Part shown: one piece after another, positions 53,418 through 61,983 of the stretch
Layout: every line of letters begins with the position of its first letter
How positions within the stretch are numbered: position 1 is the first letter of the stretch
Assembly (NCBI GenBank): GCA_900546065.1
Contig: URBK01000017.1
Location: 1-61,983 of the forward strand
Length of the DNA stretch: 61,983 nt
Source: an uncultured Alistipes sp.
GTDB taxonomy: Bacteria; Bacteroidota; Bacteroidia; Bacteroidales; Rikenellaceae
Reading direction: 5' to 3'
The notes under the pieces: model-generated
The model's database searches: none
Told to the model about the DNA's origin: nothing
What the model saw: only the letters and a program-made list of their open reading frames with translations
Position numbers and translations under genes: made by a program

Positions 53418-54437
53418 CTATTTCGAATTTTGCTTGTAATACTTGATCATCTTGGGTATAACCTCGTTCACGTCGCCCGTGATGGCATAGTCGGCGATCT
53501 TGTTGATCGGCGCATCGGGATCGGTGTTGATCGATATGATCATCGACGACTGATCCATACCCGCCGTGTGCTGTATCTGTCCCGAGATACCGCAGGCAAT
53601 GTAGAGCTTGGGACGTACCGTAACACCGGTCTGCCCCACCTGACGCGCATGCTCCGTGAAGCCCGCATCGACGGCGGCACGGCTTGCGCCGACCTCGGCA
53701 CCCAGAACGTCGGCCAGCTCGTGTACCAGCTTGAAGTTCTCCTTCGAGCCCATACCGTAACCGCCGGCAACAATGACACTCGCGCCCTTGATGTTGATCT
53801 TGCGCTCCTCGATCTGACGGTCGATGATCTTAACAAGCAGATCCGTATCCTTGACATAGTCGCGCCATGCGATCTGCTTGACCTCACCGGCCGCGGGCTT
53901 CGCAGCCTCGGCCTTGCGCATCACGCCCTCACGTACGGTGGCCATCTGCGGACGGTGGTCGGGATTGACGATCGTGGCGATGATGTTGCCGCCGAAGGCG
54001 GGACGTATCTGATAGAGCAGATCCTTGTACTCCTTGCCGGTCTTGGCATCCTTATGGTCGCCGATCTCGAGCTGCGTACAGTCGGCCGTAAGACCGCTGT
54101 GCAGCGCCGACGATACGCGCGGCGCGAAGTCACGGCCTACGGGCGTAGCGCCGAACAGAACGATCTGCGGCTTCTCGGCCTCGATCAGACCGCACAGGGC
54201 CGACGTATGGGGCAGCGTGCGGAAGGGTGAGAAGATCTTGTCGTCGGCAACCCACACCGTATCGGCTCCGTACTTGGCCAACTCCTTCTCTATGCCGGCG
54301 ATATTCTCGCCCATGGCCACAGCCTCGAGCTTCACGCCCAGACGGTCGGCCAACTCGCGTCCCTTGGTGAGCAGCTCGAGGCTCACGTCGGCGACAGCGC
54401 CGTTTTCGAGTTCTACATATACGAATACGTTATTCAT
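53418..54437 (-). CDS. etfA: Electron transfer flavoprotein, alpha subunit
   Basis: A 339-residue FAD-binding subunit. The N-terminal half (VFVYVELENGAVADVSLELL) is the EtfA/B fold, and the C-terminal FAD domain has SVIVAGGYGMGSKENFKLV, EVGASRAAVDAGF, QVGQTGVTVRPKLYIACGISG and IISINTDPDAPI. It carries electrons between acyl-CoA dehydrogenase and another partner. It lies 15 bp after etfB. Sequence alone does not show whether it is a bifurcating Etf. Confidence 0.95.
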   Translation of the reverse strand: MNNVFVYVELENGAVADVSLELLTKGRELADRLGVKLEAVAMGENIAGIEKELAKYGADTVWVADDKIFSPFRTLPHTSALCGLIEAEKPQIVLFGATPVGRDFAPRVSSALHSGLTADCTQLEIGDHKDAKTGKEYKDLLYQIRPAFGGNIIATIVNPDHRPQMATVREGVMRKAEAAKPAAGEVKQIAWRDYVKDTDLLVKIIDRQIEERKINIKGASVIVAGGYGMGSKENFKLVHELADVLGAEVGASRAAVDAGFTEHARQVGQTGVTVRPKLYIACGISGQIQHTAGMDQSSMIISINTDPDAPINKIADYAITGDVNEVIPKMIKYYKQNSK

Positions 54438-54452
54438 GATATCCTCCTTCGA

Positions 54453-55331
54453 TTAACCGAGCGTATGGCTCGCTATAAGTTCCACCATCAGTTCATTTAT
54501 ATCGGCATCGGCCCCCGTCAGACGCTTCGCCTCCTTGGCTTGGAAGACCACATTGTCGACCTTCTTCACCTTCGTGGGCGAGCCGGCGAATCCCAACTGG
54601 TTCTCGTCGGTGTCGATATCGGCCACCGTCAGCTCGGTGATCTTCAGATAGTCGTGTGCGGCCACCATACGTGCGCGCTCCGAGTCGGGCTCGGCCGCAA
54701 TCTCCGTAGGGATCATCGCATACTTGTACTTCATGACGCGGCGCGCATTCTTCGGACGCACGGCCGGCGCCGACGAGTTGACCGTGATGACGGCCGGCAT
54801 GGGGCACTCGACAACCTCGGTGCCATGCTCCAGACGACGGCGGATCACCAGCGAATCACCCTCCGCACGCTCGATCTCCTCGACGTAGGTTACCTGCGGC
54901 AGGCCCAACTTCTCGGCCACCTGCGGTCCCACCTGAGCCGTATCACCGTCGATAGCCTGACGTCCCGCCACGATCAGATCGTAGCCCACCTTGCGCAGCG
55001 CGCACGACAGAGCGTACGACGTAGCCAGAGTATCCGAACCCGCAAACTTGCGGTCGGTAAGCAGATAACCGCCATCGGCACCGCGGAACATCGCCTCACG
55101 GATGATGTCGGCGGCGCGGAACGGGCCCATGGTCAAAATATGCACCGTCGACCCGGGACGCTGCTCCTTCAGGCGCAATGCCAACTCGAGGGCATTCAGA
55201 TCTTCGGGGTTGAAAATGGCCGGCAGCGCCGCACGATTCACCGTACCTTCGGGAGTCATGGCATCCTTACCCACATTGCGGGTATCGGGCACCTGCTTGG
55301 CCAGAACAACGATTTTCAATGCTTTGTTCAT
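54453..55331 (-). CDS. etfB: Electron transfer flavoprotein, beta subunit
   Basis: A 292-residue subunit. The start LKIVVLAKQVPDTRNVGKD, FNPEDLNALELALRLKE, AGRQAIDGDTAQVGPQ and the C-terminal DADINELMVELI are family hallmarks. With EtfA it forms the heterodimer that exchanges electrons with acyl-CoA dehydrogenase. It is the first gene of the operon etfB-etfA-secreted protein-acyl-CoA dehydrogenase. No convincing -7 box was found in the 211 bp upstream. Confidence 0.95.
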   Translation of the reverse strand: MNKALKIVVLAKQVPDTRNVGKDAMTPEGTVNRAALPAIFNPEDLNALELALRLKEQRPGSTVHILTMGPFRAADIIREAMFRGADGGYLLTDRKFAGSDTLATSYALSCALRKVGYDLIVAGRQAIDGDTAQVGPQVAEKLGLPQVTYVEEIERAEGDSLVIRRRLEHGTEVVECPMPAVITVNSSAPAVRPKNARRVMKYKYAMIPTEIAAEPDSERARMVAAHDYLKITELTVADIDTDENQLGFAGSPTKVKKVDNVVFQAKEAKRLTGADADINELMVELIASHTLG

Positions 55332-55542
55332 CGGTTATAAATGTTTAGTTTATTAGGGGCAGGGCCTAGCGGCCGCAACCCGCTTACATATATTTGTCCA
55401 ATCAATATTCTACGGTCGGTTCAAATCCTCTCAACGCGTAATCACCTGCAACGCTCGAATATGATCTATCTCGCACGCCACCTCTTACACACCATTCCCA
55501 TCTGCACGGACTTTTCACACATCACCCCCTCCGCCAACCGTA

Positions 55543-56802
55543 CTACTTTGCTCTCGGGGCGACCTCGATGAGCTGCACCTCGGCACCCAGAGGCACCGTC
55601 ACATGATCCGTACGGCCGTAATCGGCAACAGCTTCGTCCGACTCGTTGGGAACATACCGCCGCATATCGAATCTGCGTGCTGACCGTACCGTCACATCCA
55701 CAGGCTCCACCTCCACATCCGTCAGACGTTTGAGATCGTAAACCTCACACTCGCGCATCAGCGCCAGAAACCATCGTCCGTCACTCTTTTGCAACAGCGT
55801 CGTGCGTATCGTGACACCTTCCGGCGCCTCGACCGCATAATCCAACGGACGGCATCGGCAATCAGCCCCATCGTCATCCGAAAGCACACGCAGCAGATTG
55901 CGTATGGCAGTAAACGTCGGTTTCACCGAGCCGTCAGCCCGCACAAGCCCGAAATGACACTCCATGTCGGTCATGGCGTCATCCTCACGCAGGTCGAGCA
56001 TCTCATATTTATAGCTCCTCTCCACACCTTGATTAAAATATATGAAGAAGAGATGCAGGTGGTATATCGCCGCCGCGCGTTCGCTTACACCCGGATGGTT
56101 CGGGTTGCGCTCCTTGTTGTGGTATCCGCACTCGGTCACCAGCAGAGGCTTGTCGCCGCTCACGCAGCGCGCCCGCGCCAGTGCATCCTCCATCGACATG
56201 CCCCATCCCCAATGCCGTGACGGATATTGTCCTGCCGCATAGGGATGCATGCCGCCGAAATCCATCCACTGCGACACATCGCCCAAAAGTTCGGGGCTGT
56301 TTCGTATGTTTGCCAGCGACACACCAACAACGGCCACGTCGTCCAGCCTTTCGTCGCCCCTTACCGTCTCATACAGACGCTGTTGTTCGGTTCGTGCACG
56401 TTCTACCCACTCGCCGCCGCGCCCGTCGGGTTCATTCTCGGCCTCCACGCCCCATAACATGGGGCCTATGGCCTCGGCCTGCCCGGCCACACGCTCCGCC
56501 GACGTTATCAGCAGAAGCCGCACGCCCGACTCTCCGACGTCACGGTACTTGCGCGCCACGTCGTCATTGAACGTACCGTCGCGTATATGTTTTACGCCCA
56601 ACTCCAACAGGCGCGGCCGCAACACCTCCTCATAGAGTCCGTACTGCGTGTCGTAATACCCGAAATGGGTATTCACGCCTATCGAGTTTACAAAGTCGTA
56701 CGCCCTGCGCGGCATCTGACGGCCGATACCGTCCGTGCGGCCTTGCGACACCATCGCCGCAAGCGCCGCCACCGACAGCAATATCTTTGCGCGCAACGAC
56801 AT
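55543..56802 (-). CDS. Secreted glycoside hydrolase, clan GH-A-like
   Basis: A 419-residue exported protein with a weak signal peptide (MSLRAKILLSVAALAAMVSQ). The TIM barrel shows NSIGVNTHFGYYDTQYG and VKHIRDGTF. A likely acid/base Glu lies in GVEAENEPDGRGG (Asn-Glu-Pro pattern of clan A), and a likely nucleophile Glu in LLVTECGYHNKE. A C-terminal beta domain (about 320-419) follows. No substrate is inferable. It begins 9 bp after purA on the same strand, so it probably shares its transcript. Confidence 0.8.
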   Translation of the reverse strand: MSLRAKILLSVAALAAMVSQGRTDGIGRQMPRRAYDFVNSIGVNTHFGYYDTQYGLYEEVLRPRLLELGVKHIRDGTFNDDVARKYRDVGESGVRLLLITSAERVAGQAEAIGPMLWGVEAENEPDGRGGEWVERARTEQQRLYETVRGDERLDDVAVVGVSLANIRNSPELLGDVSQWMDFGGMHPYAAGQYPSRHWGWGMSMEDALARARCVSGDKPLLVTECGYHNKERNPNHPGVSERAAAIYHLHLFFIYFNQGVERSYKYEMLDLREDDAMTDMECHFGLVRADGSVKPTFTAIRNLLRVLSDDDGADCRCRPLDYAVEAPEGVTIRTTLLQKSDGRWFLALMRECEVYDLKRLTDVEVEPVDVTVRSARRFDMRRYVPNESDEAVADYGRTDHVTVPLGAEVQLIEVAPRAK

Positions 56803-56811
56803 CCGAAAGGA

Positions 56812-58077
56812 TTACCTTACGATGGTATCCTCACGGTCGGGACCTACCGAGATGATCTTCACGGGCACACCCGTAGCCTTCTCGATAAACTCCACATAGG
56901 CCTTGAACTCGGCGGGGAAATCCTCATAACGGCGTATGCCGCAGATATCGCACTTCCACCCCTTGAACTCGGTATAGACGGGCTCCAGATCGTCCGTAAC
57001 CTCATACGGGAAGACATCGGTCTCCACACCGCCAACACGGTACGAGGTGGCGATCTTGATAGTATCGAAATCGTTCATTACGTCGGCCTTCATCATGATA
57101 AGTCCCGTCACGCCGTTTATCATGACGGCATACTTAAGGGCTACCATGTCCAACCAGCCGCAGCGACGCGGACGTCCGGTCGTAGCGCCGAACTCATGTC
57201 CCACCTGACGCAGTTTCTCCCCGACCTCGTCGAAGAGCTCCGTGGGGAACGGGCCGCTGCCCACACGCGTGCAGTATGCCTTGAATATACCGTAGACGTC
57301 ACCTATCTTCGTGGGGGCTACGCCCAGACCCGTGCAGACACCGGCACATACCGTATTCGACGAGGTGACGAAAGGATATGTTCCGAAGTCGACATCGAGC
57401 ATCGAGCCCTGAGCGCCCTCGGCAAGGATGCCCTCACCGGCGGCAATGTAGTCGTTGACGGTCTGCTCGCTGTCGATGAAGCGGTAGCCGCGCAGGAACT
57501 CTATGCCCTCCATCCACGTCTTCTCGTACTCGGCAATATCGTACTGGAAATCATACTGGCGCAGCATCGCCACGTGCTTGTTCTTGAGCTTCTCGTAGCG
57601 GGCCATGAAGTCGGGAGCCAGCACATCGCCGAAGCGCAGTCCGTTGCGACCCGTCTTGTCCATGTAGGTGGGGCCTATGCCCTTGAGCGTCGAACCGATC
57701 TTCGACTTGCCCTTGGCAGCCTCGCTCGCAGCATCGAGAATACGGTGCGTGGGCAGGATGATGTGCGCCTTCTTCGATATGAGCAGACGGCTCTTCACGT
57801 CGACGCCATGCGCCTCGATGTCGGAGATCTCCTTGGCCAGAATGACCGGATCGACCACCACGCCGTTGCCGATGATGTTGACCGAACCGTCGCGGAAGAT
57901 TCCCGAAGGAACGGTGTGCAAAACAAAACTCGTATCGCCGAAATGGAGCGAATGTCCGGCATTGGGACCACCCTGAAAACGGGCGATAACCTTATACGAA
58001 GGGGTCAGTACATCCACGACCTTACCCTTGCCTTCGTCGCCCCACTGTAAACCGAGAACTACGTCTACTTTTTTCAT
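56812..58077 (-). CDS. purA: Adenylosuccinate synthetase
   Basis: A 421-residue enzyme of AMP synthesis joining IMP and aspartate with GTP. It has the P-loop-like QWGDEGKGKVVD, IARFQGGPNAGHS, GTYPFVTSSNT and GRPRRCGWLD. The start is ATG 58077 (MKKVDVVLG), supported by a -7 box at 58116-58123; open frame further upstream is non-conserved. The gene is followed directly by a secreted glycosidase gene. Confidence 0.97.
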   Translation of the reverse strand: MKKVDVVLGLQWGDEGKGKVVDVLTPSYKVIARFQGGPNAGHSLHFGDTSFVLHTVPSGIFRDGSVNIIGNGVVVDPVILAKEISDIEAHGVDVKSRLLISKKAHIILPTHRILDAASEAAKGKSKIGSTLKGIGPTYMDKTGRNGLRFGDVLAPDFMARYEKLKNKHVAMLRQYDFQYDIAEYEKTWMEGIEFLRGYRFIDSEQTVNDYIAAGEGILAEGAQGSMLDVDFGTYPFVTSSNTVCAGVCTGLGVAPTKIGDVYGIFKAYCTRVGSGPFPTELFDEVGEKLRQVGHEFGATTGRPRRCGWLDMVALKYAVMINGVTGLIMMKADVMNDFDTIKIATSYRVGGVETDVFPYEVTDDLEPVYTEFKGWKCDICGIRRYEDFPAEFKAYVEFIEKATGVPVKIISVGPDREDTIVR

Positions 58078-58115
58078 TATACCTTTAATTATATGCAAAA
58101 GACGTTTTTTGCTTT

Positions 58116-58123
58116 CAAAGATA
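58116..58123 (-). promoter_or_regulatory. -7 box TATCTTTG for purA
   Basis: Exact consensus on the minus strand; leader of about 33 nt. Confidence 0.7.
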
Positions 58124-58277
58124 GCTATTTTTTCCGAACCGCGCATTTCCGCGGAACAATATTTTATCAACATCTTCTTCACCATGTTCCACCTCCGCGC
58201 CACACACGTCCACCCCCGCCGAAACCCTTGCCGCAATATTCGGCACACTCCGACACACAATCGGCACACCCGGGCAC

Positions 58278-58314
58278 AAAAAAAGAGAGAACCGACATTC
58301 GATTCTCTCTTTTT
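58278..58314 (-). terminator. Terminator of the acidic small protein gene
   Basis: A 12-bp stem (58280-58291 with 58303-58314) with an 11-nt loop, ending in T residues on the minus strand. Confidence 0.85.
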
Positions 58315-58329
58315 CGACACAACCGGCAA

Positions 58330-58662
58330 CTAATCCTCCATATCGTCATCATCGTCGGCGCCCATATCTCCGGCCTCGTCCGACAACTCATCGGCACCCT
58401 TTATCTCATCATCGCCGTCATAGTAGTCGTCGTCGGCGCCGTCGTCGGCCGTATCGTCTATTTTGACGTCTATCTTGACTAAATAATAGGTGTCGGCCGT
58501 CTCGTACGGTACAGCGTAGAAGAAATCGCCGTTGGGCTTGTCGATGCGCATCATCACATCCGAGAAACCCTTGGGATAGAGATTCTTCAATTCGTCCTGC
58601 TGCTCGGCCGTGAGGTTATGAATGTTGGTCACTAAACGTTTTTTCGTGCTATTTGGCGTCAT
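58330..58662 (-). CDS. Small protein with extremely acidic tail
   Basis: A 110-residue cytoplasmic protein. The first 70 residues form a compact domain (LTAEQQDELKNLYPKGFSDVMMRIDKPNGDFFYAVPYE, then TYYLVKI), while the last 40 are almost all Asp, Glu, Gly, Tyr and Ala, including ADDDDDMED at the end. Similar small proteins occur in Bacteroidetes next to purA, without known function. ATG 58662 is chosen; ATG 58692 is also in frame. It has its own terminator upstream of purA. Confidence 0.72.
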   Translation of the reverse strand: MTPNSTKKRLVTNIHNLTAEQQDELKNLYPKGFSDVMMRIDKPNGDFFYAVPYETADTYYLVKIDVKIDDTADDGADDDYYDGDDEIKGADELSDEAGDMGADDDDDMED

Positions 58663-58768
58663 ATCTCCAAAATTTTCTGCAAGTATAAGCAAAAATTACA
58701 TACGTCGTTATTTATGTATATTTTTTTCTATTTTTTTTATTTCGCCGAAATCTACCGAACAAAATATG

Positions 58769-58776
58769 TACCTTTG
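58769..58776 (+). promoter_or_regulatory. -7 box TACCTTTG for ligA
   Basis: Consensus box giving a leader of about 16 nt; it fixes the ligA start at 58798 against an earlier in-frame start at 58714. Confidence 0.75.
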
Positions 58777-58797
58777 AGCAGCCGTTATTATCCCGCC

Positions 58798-60990
58798 ATG
58801 ACAGAAGAACAACGCATAAAGGAGCTTCGACAGCGTCTCAATTACTATAATTACCGCTATTACATCGAGAACGACCCCGCAGTTTCAGACTACGAGTTCG
58901 ACACCCTTCTGCGTGAACTTCAGGACCTCGAGGCGACACACCCCGAGATGGCCGACCCCAACTCCCCGACGGCACGCGTAGGCAGCGACGTCACGAACGA
59001 GTTCCGCAGCGTCCAGCACGCCTTTCCCATGTTGTCGCTCAGCAACACCTACTCGCTCGAAGAGCTGCACGAGTGGATCGACCGCGTGCAGAAGGAGATC
59101 GGCGAGTCGGAGTTTGTCTGCGAGCTCAAGTTCGACGGCACGGCCATATCGCTCACCTACCAGCACGGAGCCTTGCTGCGCGCCGTGACGCGCGGAGACG
59201 GCACCCGCGGCGACGACGTTACGGAGAATGTGCGCACGATCCGCAGCGTACCCCTTACGCTCACTGGAGACGACTATCCCGACTTCTTCGAGATTCGCGG
59301 CGAGGTACTCATGCCCTACGCCTCGTTCGACCGCCTGAATGCCGAACGCGAGGCCAACGGCGAGCCTCCCTTTGCCAATCCGCGCAACGCCGCGGCCGGG
59401 ACGCTCAAACAACAGTCGTCGCAGGTGGTGGCACACCGCGGGCTCGACTGCACGCTCTATCAGCTTGCCGGGGACAACCTTCCCTACGACTCTCATTGGG
59501 GAAGTCTCGAAGCGGCCCGCCGCTGGGGATTCAAGATATCGGACAAGATGTCGATATGCCGCAACACGGAGCAGATCGACGCCTATATAAACCATTGGGA
59601 CACGGCCCGCAAGGCGCTGCCGTTCCCGACCGACGGCGTGGTCATAAAGGTAAACCGCTTCAGCGACCGCCGCGCCCTCGGCTTCACGGCCAAGGCCCCG
59701 AAGTGGGCCGTGGCATACAAGTTCAAGGCCGAGCAGGCGCTCACGCGGCTGCTAAAGGTTACATATCAGGTAGGGCGCACGGGAGCCATAACCCCCGTCG
59801 CCAACCTCGAGCCGGTACTTCTGGCCGGGACGATCGTAAAACGTGCCACGCTCCACAATGCCGACCAGATCGCCGCCCTCGACCTGCGCGAAGGGGACAT
59901 GGTCTACGTCGAGAAGGGAGGCGAGATCATACCCAAGATCACGGGTGTGGATCTCACGCAACGCCCGTCCGACAGTCGTCCGCTGCAATTCATCACCGAG
60001 TGCCCGGTATGCCACTCGCCGTTGGTGCGTTACGAGGGCGAGGCCAAGCACTACTGCCCCAACCAGAGCCATTGCCGGCCGCAGATCCTCGGCCGCATCA
60101 TACACTTCATCCGCCGCAAGGCGATGAACATCGACGGCTTGGGTGAGGAGACCGTCGAGCTGCTCTTCGAGAACGGTCTTGTGAGCTGCATAGCCGACCT
60201 GTACGATCTTCGGGCCGAGCAGCTGGCACCGCTGCCGCGTCTGGGCGAAAAGTCGGCCGAGAACATCATACGCAGCATCCGCAAATCGACCGAAGTTCCA
60301 TTCCACCGCGTTCTCTTCGCTCTGGGCATACGTTTCGTGGGCGAGACGACGGCAAAATATCTCGCCGCGCACTTCCGCTCGCTCGACGCCGTCATGAAGG
60401 CCACGCGCGAACAGCTCGTCGAGGCCGACGAGGTGGGCGACAAGATCGCCGACTCGATCATCGACTACTTTGCCGACGAGCAGAATAGACACATAATCGA
60501 ACGTCTGCGCGCCGCAGGCCTGCAATTCGAGCAAAGGGAGCAGACTCCCGAATCTGAGGCGCTGCGCGGCGTTTCGATCGTCATCTCGGGCTCGTTCCGC
60601 GACCACTCGCGTGATGAACTCAAGGCCATGATCGAGGCCCACGGAGGCAAGAATCTGGCCGCCGTATCGGCCAATACGACATATCTGCTCGCGGGCGACA
60701 AGATCGGCCCCGCGAAGTTGCAGAAGGCACGCAAACTCAATGTACCGATCATATCGGAGGATGAGTTTTACCGTATGTTAGCCGACAACATGGTCGGCGA
60801 CACCGACGACCTTGACGGAGAGGATGACGCTGCGGAAGACTATAACGACATTGCCGCCTCGGATCCGGCCGGCAATACTCCGCTACGGAGCGGCGTGAAA
60901 CATGACAATGCTGTCACACAGGAGCCGAGCGAGACTCAAGATATAGATTCGAATAAGGCGGAACGGCCGCAACAGGGATCGCTCTTTTAG
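58798..60990 (+). CDS. ligA: NAD-dependent DNA ligase
   Basis: A 730-residue ligase that seals Okazaki fragments. Domain Ia (YYNYRYYIEN, DYEFDTLLREL) is followed by the adenylation domain with the catalytic Lys in CELKFDGTAIS (about Lys113), an OB fold (KVTYQVGRTGAITPVANLEPV), a four-Cys zinc finger (CPVCHSPL to SHC), HhH motifs and a C-terminal BRCT (LRGVSIVISGSF). A roughly 70-residue disordered acidic extension ends in QQGSLF, which resembles a sliding-clamp-binding peptide. It is followed after 33 bp by dapA. Confidence 0.97.
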   Translation: MTEEQRIKELRQRLNYYNYRYYIENDPAVSDYEFDTLLRELQDLEATHPEMADPNSPTARVGSDVTNEFRSVQHAFPMLSLSNTYSLEELHEWIDRVQKEIGESEFVCELKFDGTAISLTYQHGALLRAVTRGDGTRGDDVTENVRTIRSVPLTLTGDDYPDFFEIRGEVLMPYASFDRLNAEREANGEPPFANPRNAAAGTLKQQSSQVVAHRGLDCTLYQLAGDNLPYDSHWGSLEAARRWGFKISDKMSICRNTEQIDAYINHWDTARKALPFPTDGVVIKVNRFSDRRALGFTAKAPKWAVAYKFKAEQALTRLLKVTYQVGRTGAITPVANLEPVLLAGTIVKRATLHNADQIAALDLREGDMVYVEKGGEIIPKITGVDLTQRPSDSRPLQFITECPVCHSPLVRYEGEAKHYCPNQSHCRPQILGRIIHFIRRKAMNIDGLGEETVELLFENGLVSCIADLYDLRAEQLAPLPRLGEKSAENIIRSIRKSTEVPFHRVLFALGIRFVGETTAKYLAAHFRSLDAVMKATREQLVEADEVGDKIADSIIDYFADEQNRHIIERLRAAGLQFEQREQTPESEALRGVSIVISGSFRDHSRDELKAMIEAHGGKNLAAVSANTTYLLAGDKIGPAKLQKARKLNVPIISEDEFYRMLADNMVGDTDDLDGEDDAAEDYNDIAASDPAGNTPLRSGVKHDNAVTQEPSETQDIDSNKAERPQQGSLF

Positions 60991-61023
60991 CACCCGACAA
61001 AACGAGTAACTATACAACAGAAT

Positions 61024-61914
61024 ATGGATACAAGCAAATTCTGCGGCGCAGGCGCCGCCCTGATAACACCTTTCAAGAAGGATTTTTCGTATGACATAGA
61101 GGCTCTGGAGAGCCTTATAGACTACATCATAGACGGAGGCACGGATTATATCGTGGCACTCGGCACCACGGCCGAAACGCCCACAATCAAACCTTCCGAC
61201 CGCGGAAACATACTGCACATCATAAAGCAGCGCATAGCCTCGCGCGTACCTCTCGTAGCTGGTCTTGGAGGCAACTGCACGGCCGAGGTTGTGGAGTATG
61301 TCGAGCATACCGATCTGGAGGGCATAGATGCCATCCTGAGCGTCACCCCCTACTACAACAAGCCGTCGCAGGAGGGACTCTACCGTCACTTCCGCGCCAT
61401 AGCCGAGGCCTCGCCCATACCCGTAATACTCTACAACATACCGGGTCGCACGGGTGTCAACATGACAGCCGAGACCACATGCCGCCTTGCGGCCGACGAG
61501 CCCAACATCATCGCCGTGAAGGAGGCATCGGGCAAGATCGAGCAGATCGAGCAGATCATACGCAACCGTCCCGACGGTTTCCGCGTCATCTCGGGCGACG
61601 ACAGCCTCACACTGGAGGTTATGCGCCGCGGCGGTGACGGAGTAATCTCGGTTGCGGCCAACGCCTTCCCGAAGATGGTCTCACGTATGGTCGATCTGGC
61701 CGCCGCAGGCGACTACGACAGCGCCGAACAGATAATGGGACACCTGCGCGAGGCCATTGCCGCCCTCTTCGAGCAGGGTAACCCCACGGGCATCAAGGCC
61801 GCCCTTGCCGTCATGGGCCGCATAGAAAACGTACTGCGTCTGCCCCTCGTACCGGCCACGGAACCGCTCATGAAGAAAATCAAAACACTCATTACGGAAT
61901 ACGATTTGCGGTAA
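61024..61914 (+). CDS. dapA: 4-hydroxy-tetrahydrodipicolinate synthase
   Basis: A 296-residue enzyme of lysine and diaminopimelate synthesis that condenses pyruvate with aspartate semialdehyde. Pyruvate-binding GTTAET, the catalytic Tyr in VTPYYNKPS, the Schiff-base Lys in IIAVKEASG, and the GDDSLTLEVMRRGGDGVIS loop are all present. Length is typical. GTTAE in place of the more usual GTTGE is a common variant in this phylum. It follows ligA by 33 bp on the same strand, so the pair is probably an operon. Confidence 0.96.
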   Translation: MDTSKFCGAGAALITPFKKDFSYDIEALESLIDYIIDGGTDYIVALGTTAETPTIKPSDRGNILHIIKQRIASRVPLVAGLGGNCTAEVVEYVEHTDLEGIDAILSVTPYYNKPSQEGLYRHFRAIAEASPIPVILYNIPGRTGVNMTAETTCRLAADEPNIIAVKEASGKIEQIEQIIRNRPDGFRVISGDDSLTLEVMRRGGDGVISVAANAFPKMVSRMVDLAAAGDYDSAEQIMGHLREAIAALFEQGNPTGIKAALAVMGRIENVLRLPLVPATEPLMKKIKTLITEYDLR

Positions 61915-61928
61915 AGGTACGTTATAAC

Positions 61929-61982
61929 CCTCAAATCCGCAACTAAGCTCTTCAGCGTCCTTCTTGCGTCTAAACGTCCTCT
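61929..61982 (-). repeat. Terminal inverted repeat, right copy
   Basis: Exact reverse complement of positions 1-54, just downstream of the dapA stop. See the left copy. Confidence 0.85.
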
Positions 61983-61983
61983 C

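Noticed and set aside
1..61983. CRISPR array, IS element or integrative element
   Set aside because: No regularly spaced direct repeats, transposase, integrase or relaxase were found. The interspersed repeats are non-coding and irregularly placed.

Overview
The window looks like a chromosomal contig from a gut Bacteroidales organism, most likely Alistipes or another member of the Rikenellaceae. Three things support this: many Bacteroidetes-type -7 boxes (TAnnTTTG) in front of genes on both strands; a run of families largely confined to this phylum (DUF4838, DUF5606, DUF5689, DUF4491, DUF4293, DUF4199, DUF5106 and DUF4855 types, BACON, reverse rubrerythrin, PPi-type phosphofructokinase); and GC-rich coding sequence. 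No prophage, IS, integrase, CRISPR array, tRNA or rRNA gene was recognised. Names come from reading protein motifs by eye; no database search was possible.

Layout. 1-11 kb: secreted DUF4838 protein, MscS channel, two overlapping DUF5689 lipoproteins, obg GTPase, alanine dehydrogenase, an outer-membrane barrel, a MazG-like pyrophosphohydrolase with a glycerophosphodiesterase, and DUF4491. 11-20 kb: ffh (SRP54) behind a structured leader, a small lipoprotein, era, a TPR protein, an MFS transporter and glmS. 20-32 kb: mostly minus strand, with a glycosyltransferase, a ferritin-like protein, an acyl-ACP thioesterase, an exported EEP-family nuclease or phosphatase paired with a very large BACON/DUF5689 lipoprotein, a DUF4199-GT2-DUF4293 membrane operon, MltG and a secreted phosphodiesterase. 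32-36 kb: SRP RNA, a cold-shock protein, and a three-gene minus-strand operon coding for a steroid 5-alpha-reductase homologue, an Old Yellow Enzyme-type reductase and a short-chain dehydrogenase. 36-45 kb: a lipoprotein and outer-membrane protein pair, two paralogous sugar-isomerase-like lipoproteins, PPi-phosphofructokinase, a TPR protein, a SLOG protein, a small YtxH/holin-like envelope operon, rubrerythrin and a thioredoxin-like lipoprotein. 45-62 kb: glutamate/GABA antiporter with glutaminase (acid resistance), DUF4855 and esterase secreted enzymes, the etfB-etfA-acyl-CoA dehydrogenase operon, a secreted glycosidase behind purA, and ligA-dapA.

The most interesting system is the 32.9-35.7 kb operon. 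Its enzyme set matches what is needed to reduce 3-oxo-delta4 steroids or bile acids at C5 (alpha and beta) and then at the 3-keto group, as described for other gut Bacteroidetes. It sits behind one of five copies of an interspersed repeat. Each copy begins with a -7 box pointing at the adjacent minus-strand gene, so the repeat looks like a portable promoter element. Other signals not explained by ordinary gene annotation are a leader with mutually exclusive helices before ffh, a perfect 12-bp inverted repeat before the ferritin gene, an obg terminator lying antisense inside a coding region, a probably leaderless lipoprotein mRNA, C-rich/G-poor tracts after terminators, and a 54-bp inverted repeat at the two ends of the window.
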